NCBI RefSeq assembly: GCF_001434475.1
Contig: NZ_AZGF01000019.1
Location: 1-47,339, forward strand
Source of the DNA: Paucilactobacillus suebicus DSM 5007 = KCTC 3549
GTDB taxonomy: Bacteria; Bacillota; Bacilli; Lactobacillales; Lactobacillaceae
Reading direction: 5' to 3'
Length of the DNA stretch: 47,339 nucleotides
Shown: positions 9,470 through 17,750 of the stretch, piece by piece
How positions within the stretch are numbered: position 1 is the first letter of the stretch
Layout: the number at the start of each line of letters is the position of its first letter
Made by a program: the position numbers and the translations under genes
The notes under the pieces: model-generated
What the model was told of the DNA's origin: nothing
Seen by the model: only the letters and a program-made list of their open reading frames with translations
The model's database searches: none

Positions 9470-9955
9470 ATGGCAGAATATAAACTTGAAAATAAAGAAG
9501 CATTTACAGTGATTGGCTTTGGTACAACAGTCCAGTATGGCGAAGGCGATGATAAATTTGCTCACATTGCTAGACAAAAGTCGCAACTTTGGGAAGATGT
9601 TGCCAAGAAAGGACAGATTGGACAATTACAACAGTTAGCTACTGATCCACGAATGATGGCCATTAACGAAGCCGTTAACCAGGAAATGTGGTATTACGCA
9701 GGAGTTATTAGTGACGCAGAAGTACCTGAAGGAGCGCGAGCAATTAACTTCCCTGCTGGTCAATATTTGGTAGTCGCAGGACAGGCAGCCACTCCTGGCG
9801 AAATGTTTGGTCAGCTTGAAGGAAAAGTGTTTGGTCAAATTTTACCAAGCGTCAAGAATTTTGCCTACGTTGGTGGACCGAATGCCGCAGTTCGCAACAC
9901 GGTTAGTGAAGATGGCGTTACCGGAGAAATGTGGGTTCCGGTGGTTTCTAAATAG
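9470..9955 (+). CDS. GyrI-like/effector-binding domain protein
   Basis: 161 residues matching the GyrI-like small-molecule-binding fold: an N-terminal F.V.G strand, a central helix followed by MWYYAGV, then P.G.YLVVAGQ and a C-terminal VP(V/I) strand. Such single-domain proteins bind or hydrolyse hydrophobic compounds or act as sensors. AGGAGG precedes the ATG. The divergent WYL regulator is its probable controller; weak -35/-10 elements (TTTTTG, TATACC, 17 bp apart) are visible in the shared intergenic region. A strong terminator follows. Confidence 0.75.
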   Translation: MAEYKLENKEAFTVIGFGTTVQYGEGDDKFAHIARQKSQLWEDVAKKGQIGQLQQLATDPRMMAINEAVNQEMWYYAGVISDAEVPEGARAINFPAGQYLVVAGQAATPGEMFGQLEGKVFGQILPSVKNFAYVGGPNAAVRNTVSEDGVTGEMWVPVVSK

Positions 9956-9967
9956 CGATTGATTTAA

Positions 9968-10000
9968 CAAGAGAGCGGAAAAGCCGCCTCTTGTTTTTTT
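9968..10000 (+). terminator. Rho-independent terminator
   Basis: CAAGAG-a-GCGG pairs with CCGC-CTCTTG across a five-base loop and is followed by seven T residues, 12 bases after the GyrI-like stop codon. Confidence 0.85.
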
Positions 10001-10083
10001 GTTTTCATACCTGGTTGATAGTACAATGTATCTATTATTAAGCGGAAAATGTGAATAACATTCGATATTAGAGGAGAAACAAC

Positions 10084-12048
10084 ATGAAACACATCGTAAC
10101 TGGTATTATTGCTCACGTTGATGCTGGCAAAACTACCTTGTCTGAAGCCATGCTGTACCGAGCCGGTGAATTGCGTAAGCTGGGGAGAGTGGATAATGGG
10201 GATGCATTTCTAGATACAGATGATCTTGAAAAAAAGCGAGGAATTACAATTTTCTCGCATCAAGCCAGTTTGCCATATCGTGATTTGAATTTAACATTGC
10301 TTGATACACCGGGACACGTTGATTTTGCCAGTCAAACTGAGCAGGTGTTAAGTGTGCTTGACTATGCCATTTTAGTTATCTCCGCTACCGATGGAATTCA
10401 AGGTTACACGCGAACCTTATGGCGGTTACTGGATCGCTACAATGTTCCAACGTTTATCTTCGTTAACAAAATGGACGGAAGTGGTGTTAACAAGGATCAA
10501 ATTCTTAAGCAGATCAAAGAGACTTTCTCTGATGGCTGTGTTGAATTTAACGATGATGTAACTGATGATACATACGAAGAAATGGCAATGCAGGATGACA
10601 ATGTATTGGAGGATTATCTAGATTCTGGCAGTCTAAGTGATGATACTATTCGTCAGCTAATTCGGGAGCGTAAGGTGTATCCATGTTATTTCGGGTCAGC
10701 ACTCAAGTTAGAAGGCGTAGATCTGTTTCTTGACGGTTTGGAAAAATGGACGGTTGAACCTGAATTTCGGTCAGAATTCGGGGCCCGAGTTTTTAAAGTG
10801 TCGCATGATGAAAAAGGGGAAAGACTGACATGGGTGCGTGTTACCGGCGGGACGTTGCATAACAAAGCAGTTTTAGTAGATGAGCAAAAGGCAAACCAGC
10901 TAAGAGTTTATAACGGGTCAAAATTTAGTATTTCCCAGGAAATAAAGTCGGGTGAAGTGTGTGCAATTACCGGGTTGACAGGAACTTATCCGGGACAGGG
11001 ACTAGGCAGTGAGTTGAACGCAGAAAAGCCATCTATGCAGCCTGTTCTAAATTACGCACTTGACCCTAAAAAATATGATATTCATGAATGTTTAAATGCA
11101 CTTCGTCAGCTGGAAGATGAAGATCCGCAGTTGCACGTGACTTGGTCTAGTCATTTGCAGGAGATTAGAGTGCAAATTATGGGCGAGGTACAACTAGAAA
11201 TATTACAACAGCTGATGCTTGAACGATTTAATCTAGATATCAGCTTTGGTGAAGGCAGTATCTTGTATAAGGAAACGATCACGCGAGCTGTGGAGGGTGT
11301 GGGACATTTTGAACCACTTCGCCACTATTCGGAGGTTCATTTATTAATGCAGCCAACAGCACCAGATAGTGGTGGGACATTTAATGCTGACTGTAGTGTA
11401 GATGTCTTGGGTAAAAATTGGCAGCATCAAATCATGACCAGCTTAAATGCTAAAGAGCATTTGGGCGTACTAATTGGCGCACCAATTACAGATATAAACA
11501 TCACGTTAGTTGGTGGACAGGCAAGCATTGTTCATTCAGTCGGTGGCGATTTTCGGGAGGCTACTTGGCGAGCCGTGCGCCAGGGCCTAATGATGCTAAA
11601 ACAACAAAATGCATGTGTGTTGCTGGAGCCCTGGTATCGATTTAGGTTGGAAATTGGGCAGGATCAGGTTGGTCGTGCAATGAACGATATTCAACGTATG
11701 AGTGGCACATTTGATGCACCATCAGCCAATGAATCTTCCGGCGACATGGCCGTTCTGACAGGAGTGGCACCAGTATCTGAAATGCAGGATTATGCCCAAG
11801 ATGTTATCGGATATACACATGGACAAGGTCAATTAGATTGCGTGGTCGATGGTTATCGAGACTGTCATAATGCCGAAGAAATAATTGCTGCACGCGATTA
11901 TGATCCAGTGGGTGATTTAGATAATACGCCGGGATCAGTCTTTTGCGCTCATGGAGCGGGGTATCCAGTTCAATGGGATGATGTTCCCACTACCGCTCAT
12001 GTACCTTACATCTACTCACAAGAACAATTACAAGAGTTATCAAACTAA
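10084..12048 (+). CDS. TetM-like translational GTPase (EF-G family)
   Basis: Elongation-factor GTPase with G1 AHVDAGKTT (10-18), G2 RGIT (52-55), G3 DTPGH (74-78) and G4 NKMD (128-131), then EF-G-like domains II to V. Length (654) and layout match the ribosomal protection group (TetM/TetO). The loop at the tip of domain IV, which in TetM reads YSPVST and contacts the tetracycline site, is here shortened to HSVGGD before FREATWRAVRQGLM. That form occurs in a broader set of uncharacterised Firmicutes paralogs, so tetracycline resistance should not be assumed; a role in rescuing or adjusting ribosomes is the safer statement. The gene is monocistronic with a terminator after it; AGAGGAG precedes the ATG. 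Confidence 0.82.
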   Translation: MKHIVTGIIAHVDAGKTTLSEAMLYRAGELRKLGRVDNGDAFLDTDDLEKKRGITIFSHQASLPYRDLNLTLLDTPGHVDFASQTEQVLSVLDYAILVISATDGIQGYTRTLWRLLDRYNVPTFIFVNKMDGSGVNKDQILKQIKETFSDGCVEFNDDVTDDTYEEMAMQDDNVLEDYLDSGSLSDDTIRQLIRERKVYPCYFGSALKLEGVDLFLDGLEKWTVEPEFRSEFGARVFKVSHDEKGERLTWVRVTGGTLHNKAVLVDEQKANQLRVYNGSKFSISQEIKSGEVCAITGLTGTYPGQGLGSELNAEKPSMQPVLNYALDPKKYDIHECLNALRQLEDEDPQLHVTWSSHLQEIRVQIMGEVQLEILQQLMLERFNLDISFGEGSILYKETITRAVEGVGHFEPLRHYSEVHLLMQPTAPDSGGTFNADCSVDVLGKNWQHQIMTSLNAKEHLGVLIGAPITDINITLVGGQASIVHSVGGDFREATWRAVRQGLMMLKQQNACVLLEPWYRFRLEIGQDQVGRAMNDIQRMSGTFDAPSANESSGDMAVLTGVAPVSEMQDYAQDVIGYTHGQGQLDCVVDGYRDCHNAEEIIAARDYDPVGDLDNTPGSVFCAHGAGYPVQWDDVPTTAHVPYIYSQEQLQELSN

Positions 12049-12051
12049 TAA

Positions 12052-12087
12052 AAAGGAACCGGAGAAAATCAATTTTCAGGTTCCTTT
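12052..12087 (+). terminator. Hairpin terminator, probably bidirectional
   Basis: AAAGGAACC pairs with GGTTCCTTT, with an inner GAAAAT/ATTTTC stem. It lies between the convergent GTPase and xylT genes. Confidence 0.7.
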
Positions 12088-12163
12088 AATTATTCATGAG
12101 TATTTTTTAAGTGTAAGTTGATTGTCAGAGAAATGATTGCTCATGAACCATATATTTGTTTAA

Positions 12164-13624
12164 TTAAGCCTTTGGTTCGCCAGCTTCTCGGTGTCCTTGT
12201 GCATGAGCACGTGAACGAAGGTCAGCTTCAATTGATTCAAGCGAACGGTTACGAGTTTCAATAGTCTTTTTAGCAACGAACCAGATGGCAACGAAGCAAA
12301 GGATACCATAGATGATGAACAAGCGTGCAATCCCTTGACCTTCAGCGTTTGCAACGCCCTTAGGTGTGAAGGCAACCAGCAACATTGTAAATGATTCAGA
12401 AACACAGAAGTTAGCGAACCAGTTAACAACGGCACCAAATGAGTTACCTAAACCACGAATGTTAAGTGGGAAGGCTTCACCAATCATAACCCACATTACA
12501 GGGCCCCATGTAGCTGAGAAACATGCAATGTAAAGAGTTAAAGCGACAACGCAGACCCATGAACCAAGGTTACCATTACCAGCATGCAATAGAATCATTG
12601 CGGCTGACATGATGAATAGTGAAGCACCCATCCCAATGGCACCGTAAGTTAACATCTTTTTACGATCAATTTTATCCATAATTGCAACGGCAACCGCAGT
12701 CACAATCACGTTGAAAATCCCAATCACAATATGTGATTGAAGAGCGAAGTGGGTACTGAATCCAGCAGAAATAAAGATTGTTGGAGCATAGTACAACACA
12801 GTGTTACATCCCATGACTTGTTGGAAAATAGCTAATCCTAAGGCCATGATCAGAACTGGACGGGCCATTGGTCCAAACAGTTCTTTAAATCCACCAGAAG
12901 GGATAGAAGCTTGAACTTTAATATCATTTAATTCTTCTTCGACAAGTTTTGGATCATTACTGAATTGTTGAAGAACTTTCAAAGCACCGTCTTCGTCACC
13001 ACGACGAACAAGGAAACGAGGTGATTCAGGTAAGAATAGACCACCTAACCAAAGTAGTGCAGCTGGTACGGCAGCTAAACAAAGCATCCAGCGCCAACCA
13101 ACAGATTCAGGTAAGTTGAATAAACCTTGTGGTGATAGCCATTCATTACCAACGTAGGCTAAGAAGATACCAGTCATAACCATTAATTGGAACAATGAAC
13201 CGATACCACCACGTCTGTTAGCAGGTGCAAGTTCAGCCAAGTAAGTTGGAATCAAAGCTGAAGCGGCACCAACGGCAACCCCCAAGACAACACGGAAGCT
13301 GACCAATAATGCGTAGTCTGGAGCAAGCCCAGAACCCATTGCACCAATGAAGAAGATAATCGCAGCTGTTAAAAGTAAACGACGACGACCAAACCTATCG
13401 GACATTGGCCCGATAATAGCGGCACCAAGGACGGCACCAATTAAAACTGAAGCAGTAATAAAACCATATTCAAATGATCCTGTGGCAATATTGAGCTCGT
13501 GCCCAATAAACAACATCGCACCTGAGATAACACCGGTATCATATCCGAAAAGCAATCCACCTAAAGCACCGAAGAAATAGATGAATCCTGTCGGCATGTG
13601 ATGCTTGGTTCCTGCATTAGACAT
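12164..13624 (-). CDS. xylT: D-xylose:proton symporter, MFS sugar porter
   Basis: 486 residues, twelve membrane helices, with sugar porter signatures: GGLLFGYDTGVISGA in helix 1, D-R-GRR after helix 2 (SDRFGRRRLL), R(V/I)VLG..VG, PESPRFLV before the central loop, QQ.MGCN in helix 7 and E..R.RS at the end. It closely follows the Lactobacillus brevis XylT sequence as I remember it (for example LIPTYLAELAP, MDKIDRKK and FSATWGPVMWVMIGE). The upstream region carries a XylR-like operator and a CcpA site, which supports xylose rather than another pentose. No xylose isomerase or kinase is in the window. AGGGGGA precedes the ATG. Confidence 0.85.
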   Translation of the reverse strand: MSNAGTKHHMPTGFIYFFGALGGLLFGYDTGVISGAMLFIGHELNIATGSFEYGFITASVLIGAVLGAAIIGPMSDRFGRRRLLLTAAIIFFIGAMGSGLAPDYALLVSFRVVLGVAVGAASALIPTYLAELAPANRRGGIGSLFQLMVMTGIFLAYVGNEWLSPQGLFNLPESVGWRWMLCLAAVPAALLWLGGLFLPESPRFLVRRGDEDGALKVLQQFSNDPKLVEEELNDIKVQASIPSGGFKELFGPMARPVLIMALGLAIFQQVMGCNTVLYYAPTIFISAGFSTHFALQSHIVIGIFNVIVTAVAVAIMDKIDRKKMLTYGAIGMGASLFIMSAAMILLHAGNGNLGSWVCVVALTLYIACFSATWGPVMWVMIGEAFPLNIRGLGNSFGAVVNWFANFCVSESFTMLLVAFTPKGVANAEGQGIARLFIIYGILCFVAIWFVAKKTIETRNRSLESIEADLRSRAHAQGHREAGEPKA

Positions 13625-13683
13625 TAATAATTCCCCCTGTCAAAATAATGGCTAGTAATAATAAATAAAAAACAGACAAAAAA

Positions 13684-13698
13684 TAGAAAACGTTTACA
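13684..13698 (-). promoter_or_regulatory. cre site (CcpA) in the xylT promoter
   Basis: On the minus strand this reads TGTAAACGTTTTCTA, close to the catabolite responsive element consensus. It sits just downstream of the predicted -10, where CcpA binding would block transcription when glucose is present. Confidence 0.7.
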
Positions 13699-13705
13699 AG
13701 AAGTT

Positions 13706-13734
13706 AGTGTAGAACATTCAAGTTTGTTTGTAAA
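13706..13734 (-). promoter_or_regulatory. xylT promoter
   Basis: On the minus strand, TTTACA (13734-13729) and TACACT (13711-13706) are separated by 17 bp. The -35 lies inside the XylR-like operator and the cre site overlaps the expected transcription start. Confidence 0.55.
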
Positions 13735-13743
13735 ACAAACTAA
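13719..13743. promoter_or_regulatory. XylR-like operator upstream of xylT
   Basis: AGTTTGTTTG-TAAA-ACAAACTAA. The Bacillus subtilis XylR operator differs mainly in the four central bases (GGCA). It overlaps the -35 box of xylT, as expected for repression by a ROK-family XylR. No xylR gene is in the window, so the repressor would act from elsewhere. Confidence 0.7.
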
Positions 13744-13756
13744 GCCAATTTTTAGT

Positions 13757-13794
13757 AAAAAAAATTAGCGCTTTCATTTTTAAGAAAGCGCTAA
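13757..13794 (-). terminator. Terminator of the AraC gene, carrying cre-like sequence
   Basis: Perfect 11 bp stem TTAGCGCTTTC/GAAAGCGCTAA with an eight-base loop. On the minus strand it is followed by eight T residues. Each arm also resembles a cre half (TGAAAGCGCTAA), so CcpA binding here is possible, but the structure alone is explained by termination. Confidence 0.8.
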
Positions 13795-13882
13795 CGCTGA
13801 TTTAATAGTATTTGTAATTGTTTTTAACATTTTCAAAAAATAGTAAAAAAATATGAAATTAGTTTCATTTTTTTACTTAGAA

Positions 13883-14695
13883 TCAAGCGGTAATCAATAA
13901 TGTTCGAAATTTTTGTGGTGATACACCAGCAAAGTTTTTAAAAATTCGCTGGAAATAATTAACGTTATTAATGCCGACCTTCATAGAGACTTGGGTGAGG
14001 GAAAGTTGAGGTTCGTTGATTAAAAGTCTTTGAGCTTCACCAACACGGCGTGACATTAAATATTTAATCGGTGTGATTTCCATATTTTCTTGAAATTGAC
14101 GGTCGAGGTAGGTATGGCTAATTGATAGATTATCGCAAACATTGGCAATATTAATGCTGTCATGGAAGTTATTATCAATGTACGATTTTGCTCGTTGCAC
14201 GATAAATGAGGTTGTTTTTTTGAGATGTTCATTAATTGTGATTTTGCGATTAAAGTATGGAAGAAAACTCTCAATAATTAAATTATTAGCCAGCTGGTGA
14301 GCAGCAAGGTCCTCTTTTTTAAGCAGATTAAATGCCAATGCTCCAATTTGTGTGATAACTGAAAAATCTTCGTCTGAAAAATGAGAGACTGGCGAAGCAA
14401 TTGGGTCAATAATCATCGGCGTTTTGATACCGATACAAAGGGACGGTAAAATTGCTCCTTCAGAATGCAGCCTGCCCGCATTGATGACTACGACATCATT
14501 TTTGGTGACATTAAAATAGTTATCCTTGATAAAGTAGCGACCATGACCGTCCATGACAAGCGATATTTCAGTAATCCGGTCGTGCTTATGAATACCTCTA
14601 ATATAGGTTTCATCATATGTCTCAACCTTCGAAATATAGGCGAGTGACAGATCATTGCCCGCATAATTTTTCCAATTACAAAAAAATTGTCTCAT
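13883..14695 (-). CDS. AraC-family transcriptional regulator
   Basis: 270 residues: an N-terminal cupin-like ligand domain (H.H....I..V..G.G...I........DV..I) and a C-terminal double helix-turn-helix of about 100 residues (INIANVCDNLSISHTYLDRQF and the second motif LTQVSMKVGINNVNYFQRIFKNFAGVSP.KFR). It lies between xylT and the divergent sugar carrier gene, so it probably regulates sugar uptake, most likely the divergent gene. AGGAG precedes the ATG. Its own terminator precedes the xylT promoter, so xylT is transcribed separately. Confidence 0.85.
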   Translation of the reverse strand: MRQFFCNWKNYAGNDLSLAYISKVETYDETYIRGIHKHDRITEISLVMDGHGRYFIKDNYFNVTKNDVVVINAGRLHSEGAILPSLCIGIKTPMIIDPIASPVSHFSDEDFSVITQIGALAFNLLKKEDLAAHQLANNLIIESFLPYFNRKITINEHLKKTTSFIVQRAKSYIDNNFHDSINIANVCDNLSISHTYLDRQFQENMEITPIKYLMSRRVGEAQRLLINEPQLSLTQVSMKVGINNVNYFQRIFKNFAGVSPQKFRTLLITA

Positions 14696-14781
14696 CTTGT
14701 CTTTTCTCCTGCATCGAATTTTAAAATTGAAAGTTTGCGATTCTGTTTTTAAAACGTTGCTTGAAGTACCGCCATTCCTAG

Positions 14782-14811
14782 TTGCAAATTATGAATAAGC
14801 GCTTTCATAAT
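14782..14811 (+). promoter_or_regulatory. Promoter with overlapping cre-like site for the sugar carrier
   Basis: TTGCAA (14782-14787) and CATAAT (14806-14811) are 18 bp apart. The spacer holds TGAATAAGCGCTTTCA (14792-14807), a near palindrome; read on the minus strand it begins TGAAAGCGCTTA, resembling a CcpA site with two mismatches. Binding there would compete with RNA polymerase. Confidence 0.5.
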
Positions 14812-14921
14812 ACAGTATATACTAATTATGCTTTAGAGACTAATAGACATTTAAAAGCGGACGTCCTGAATGTTTTACGTATTTTATATTTGGATGCGCA
14901 GAAATTATGCGAGGTGAGATT

Positions 14922-15770
14922 ATGGCACTCTTAATTGGTTTGATTCCAGCTCTTTTTTGGGGAATTTATCCAGTGTGGTTAAAAAGACTAACTGGAGGTA
15001 ATTTTCTAGAACAGGTTTTAGGAACCGGGACTGGAATTTTTCTATCATCAATAGTAATCGAATTAATATTTAGAATGCAGATTTCACCTCACGATTTCAT
15101 CTTGTATTTTCTTTCTGGATTTTTGTGGAATATTGGACAAGTTGGTCAGTGCTGGAGTTTTATGAATCTGGGAGTAAGTGCAGTGATGCCGGTGACAACG
15201 GCTTTTCAAGTTATTGGCAATTCTCTTGTTGGAGCCTGGCTATTTGGGGAATGGCAGGGGTGGCAAGATAATTTAGTTGGCTTAGTGGGTTTGTTAGTGG
15301 TACTTGCGGGGGTGTTCATTTCCAACGGAATGGTCCAAATGAAGAAGAGTGATCTAGGCGTTTACGCAGTTTTATTACTTACTTCAGTTGGTTATTGGAG
15401 CTATTCTGGCTTTACACACTTTGTCACCTCGACTAATGGGTTGGCTGGCTTTTTCCCACAAGCGATGGGCATGTTTTGCGGTGGACTTGTTGCCTACATG
15501 GTTGGTGCCAAGCGTCTACCAGTTAGTGACCACTTTGGCTTAAGAAATATCACTGCTGGGATTGTGTTTGCTGTTGCTTCTTCAACGTATCTAGTTTCGT
15601 TACGCATGAATGGACTCGTTAGTGCATTTGTTTTAACACAGCTTAACGTGGTGATTGCCACAATCGTTGGCGCAATTGTTCTACACGAGAAAAGTGGTCG
15701 TCAATTGATTATTACGAGTATTGGTTTAGCAATTTTAATTGCAGGCGTGTTTATTATGGTGAGCGTATAA
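14922..15770 (+). CDS. GlcU/RbsU-type sugar uptake protein (GRP family)
   Basis: 282 residues with ten predicted membrane helices and the glucose/ribose porter signatures: PALFWG..P at the start, a G.N..EQ..GT..G loop, W..GQ..Q and MPVTTAFQ. Members take up glucose or ribose with protons. The start is ATG 14922, with GAGGTG five bases upstream; the ATG at 14907 lacks a site. Divergent from the AraC regulator, with a cre-like site in its promoter, so it is probably catabolite controlled. The exact sugar cannot be read from the sequence. Confidence 0.8.
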   Translation: MALLIGLIPALFWGIYPVWLKRLTGGNFLEQVLGTGTGIFLSSIVIELIFRMQISPHDFILYFLSGFLWNIGQVGQCWSFMNLGVSAVMPVTTAFQVIGNSLVGAWLFGEWQGWQDNLVGLVGLLVVLAGVFISNGMVQMKKSDLGVYAVLLLTSVGYWSYSGFTHFVTSTNGLAGFFPQAMGMFCGGLVAYMVGAKRLPVSDHFGLRNITAGIVFAVASSTYLVSLRMNGLVSAFVLTQLNVVIATIVGAIVLHEKSGRQLIITSIGLAILIAGVFIMVSV

Positions 15771-15786
15771 ATTAATGGGACGGTAC

Positions 15787-16052
15787 TGGTAACTGCCTTC
15801 GCACCGCAGTTGGCCTTTTGCTGGTGATCATCGTGTTTGGCTGGGGATGATCACATTACTGATTGTTTTCACATTTTCAATCAGTACACACATAACGTGC
15901 ATTATCGGTAATTCTCCTGTCACAGACATGGCTAGGTTTGTGACACCTGACTTAAAGTAAAAAATAATTACACTCACTCACTTTGTAAGAAACAATTGCG
16001 CCGGTAGTGTACAAATGGGCGATGCGGTCTTCATAGACTGCGTCGCTTTTTT
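15787..16052 (+). ncRNA. Candidate structured RNA in a gene-free region
   Basis: No credible ORF in about 340 bp. Four hairpins follow each other: AACTGC/GCAGTT (15791-15811), GTGATCATC/GATGATCAC (15824-15854), TACTGATTG/CAATCAGTA (15857-15886) and TGTCACA/TGTGACA (15918-15945). The region ends in a strong terminator at 16019-16052. This could be a small RNA, a long 3' end of the sugar carrier transcript, or an attenuated leader. I do not recognise a known RNA family. Confidence 0.4.
16019..16052 (+). terminator. Strong Rho-independent terminator
   Basis: Twelve-pair stem GCGATGCGGTCT/AGACTGCGTCGC (two G-U pairs), a four-base loop and six T residues. It lies 60 bases before the peptidase gene and terminates whatever is transcribed from the structured region or the sugar carrier gene. 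Confidence 0.85.
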
Positions 16053-16079
16053 GTGTGTCACAAGCCTAAAGAGTACAAT
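16051..16079 (+). promoter_or_regulatory. Promoter of the iminopeptidase gene
   Basis: TTGTGT (16051-16056) and TACAAT (16074-16079) separated by 17 bp, starting at the end of the preceding terminator. Confidence 0.5.
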
Positions 16080-16113
16080 CGAGTTTATAACAACTAAAAG
16101 GACTGATTAGTTA

Positions 16114-16986
16114 ATGAAGATTCAAGAAGGCTACATGCCATTTAAGGGATATAAAACCTATTACCGAATTGTTGGTGAAAAAAGTGATAAGGTGCCACTA
16201 CTGTTAATTCATGGTGGTCCCGGTTCCTCTCACAACTACTTTGAGTTACTTGACGATTATGCGACAGATCGCCAGTTAATTATGTACGATCAAGTGGGCT
16301 GTGGTAAGTCATCACTGCCAAAAGATGAGTCTGTTTATGTCAAAGAAACATGGGCAGAAGAATTGATCGCACTGCGCAAGTATCTGCACCTTGATCAGGT
16401 TCATATGCTTGGTCAGTCATGGGGCGGAATGCTAGAAATGTTATACCTGACTCAGTACGATCAAACAGGTGTGAAGAGTGTCATGATTGATGGATCACCA
16501 GCTTCAATTAAATTATGGACGCAAGAACAGCATCGACTGATTTCTTACCTTAGTTACGAGGATCGTGAAGCTATTGCGGAAGCTGAACGAACCGGTAATT
16601 TCAGTGGTCCTAAGTATTTGGCAGCTAACGATCGTTATATGGAAAGGTATTGTTGGGATGACCCTGATGAGAATTCACCGGAACCGTTACGCCGAGAAAC
16701 CAACGGTAAGCGGGCCAGCCTAATTGCTGAAGGACCAAATGAATTTACGGAAAATGGCACAATTAGTGACTATGATGTTACTGATGATTTACATAAAATT
16801 CATGTGCCAGTCCTTGTCACTAACGGCACTGATGATCTATGTACACCACTAATTGCTAAGTCTGTTTATGATCATATTCCCGGTGCTAAATGGCACTTGT
16901 TTGCTAATAGTCGGCACTTGGCATTACTGGATCAACATGACGAATTTATTAACATACTCGATAACTGGTTAAAAGAAAACGATTAA
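16114..16986 (+). CDS. pepI: Proline iminopeptidase (alpha/beta hydrolase)
   Basis: 290 residues, the usual length of lactobacillus PepI. HGGPGSS at 33-39 is the oxyanion region, the nucleophile is Ser102 in GQSWGG, and the likely acid and base are Asp240 or 241 (NGTDD) and His268 (SRHLALL). The enzyme removes N-terminal proline from small peptides in the cytoplasm, helping use of casein- or plant-derived peptides. The GQSWGG elbow and HGGPG distinguish it from general esterases. AAAGGA lies upstream of the ATG. It has its own promoter and terminator. Confidence 0.85.
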   Translation: MKIQEGYMPFKGYKTYYRIVGEKSDKVPLLLIHGGPGSSHNYFELLDDYATDRQLIMYDQVGCGKSSLPKDESVYVKETWAEELIALRKYLHLDQVHMLGQSWGGMLEMLYLTQYDQTGVKSVMIDGSPASIKLWTQEQHRLISYLSYEDREAIAEAERTGNFSGPKYLAANDRYMERYCWDDPDENSPEPLRRETNGKRASLIAEGPNEFTENGTISDYDVTDDLHKIHVPVLVTNGTDDLCTPLIAKSVYDHIPGAKWHLFANSRHLALLDQHDEFINILDNWLKEND

Positions 16987-16990
16987 TATG

Positions 16991-17034
16991 AATGGTGGAG
17001 GTTAGTAAGTACAAGCTAAATTCCACCATTTTTT
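16991..17034 (+). terminator. Rho-independent terminator of pepI
   Basis: AATGGTGGA pairs with TCCACCATT, with an inner TTAG/CTAA stem, followed by a T run. The T run overlaps the first base of the parS palindrome. Confidence 0.75.
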
Positions 17035-17049
17035 GTTTCACGTGAAACA
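17034..17049. promoter_or_regulatory. parS-like ParB binding site (perfect match)
   Basis: TGTTTCACGTGAAACA is a perfect 16 bp palindrome identical to the bacterial parS consensus bound by ParB/Spo0J. It lies in an intergenic region. parS sites usually cluster around the chromosomal origin. Confidence 0.9.
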
Positions 17050-17087
17050 CATTGATATAATGAATTTCAAAGCTAAAGGGGATGGAT

Positions 17088-17639
17088 ATGATGCCACAAC
17101 GAAGTGATCTAAGTCGCCAAAGCTTAAAAGAGGCATTTGCACGACTACTGTTGGTAAAATCTATTGATCAAATTAATGTTCGTGAAATTGTCAATGAGGC
17201 ACAAATAGCTCGTTCTACTTTTTACAGAAACTTTGACGACAAAGCTGATTTTTTAGAATGGCTTCAAAATGATTTGGTGGCGGAAACTTCCGGCAGATTT
17301 ATTGGTCGGTGGAATCATGAACCTGATTTTACTGATTTTTATCAGTATGCTTCAAAAAATCGAAATTTCATGCGCGCTTTTTTGACTGATCAACGTTGGC
17401 CACAATTTGTTGACTCTCTACAAAATCAAGCATTAAAGCACTATCAAGAGCTGTTAAAAGGTGCCCAACATGAAGTGCCAGATAATTTTCTAGCCGCATT
17501 TTTAGTCGGTGGTCATGTTAACATGTTTCTTCAATGGTTAAAAAGTGAACATCCACTGGCACCAGCACAAATGGCTCAATACCATCGACGGCTTGGCGAA
17601 AATGGGGTCCTTCAATCACTACATTTATTTTCTAAATGA
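17088..17639 (+). CDS. TetR-family transcriptional regulator
   Basis: N-terminal TetR helix-turn-helix: INVREIVNEAQIARSTFYRNFDDKADFLEWL (about residues 25-56), followed by a helical ligand domain of about 120 residues of the TetR_C_33 type found in lactobacilli. Three in-frame ATGs occur at 17082, 17088 and 17091; AAAGGGG at 17075-17081 favours 17088 or 17091. It precedes the alpha/beta hydrolase gene by about 110 bp in the same direction and probably regulates it. Confidence 0.82.
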   Translation: MMPQRSDLSRQSLKEAFARLLLVKSIDQINVREIVNEAQIARSTFYRNFDDKADFLEWLQNDLVAETSGRFIGRWNHEPDFTDFYQYASKNRNFMRAFLTDQRWPQFVDSLQNQALKHYQELLKGAQHEVPDNFLAAFLVGGHVNMFLQWLKSEHPLAPAQMAQYHRRLGENGVLQSLHLFSK

Positions 17640-17750
17640 AACGGGACACTTTTGATAGTTAGTGTGCTGGATATCCCAAATGATAACTTGTAGAATTGAG
17701 ACATAAATAAAGATGATACTTTAATTACAAGACAGATAAGGAGCGATATT

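Noticed and set aside
10084-12048. Acquired tetracycline resistance gene
   Set aside because: Flanking genes look chromosomal, no mobile element is adjacent, and the loop needed to displace tetracycline is altered.
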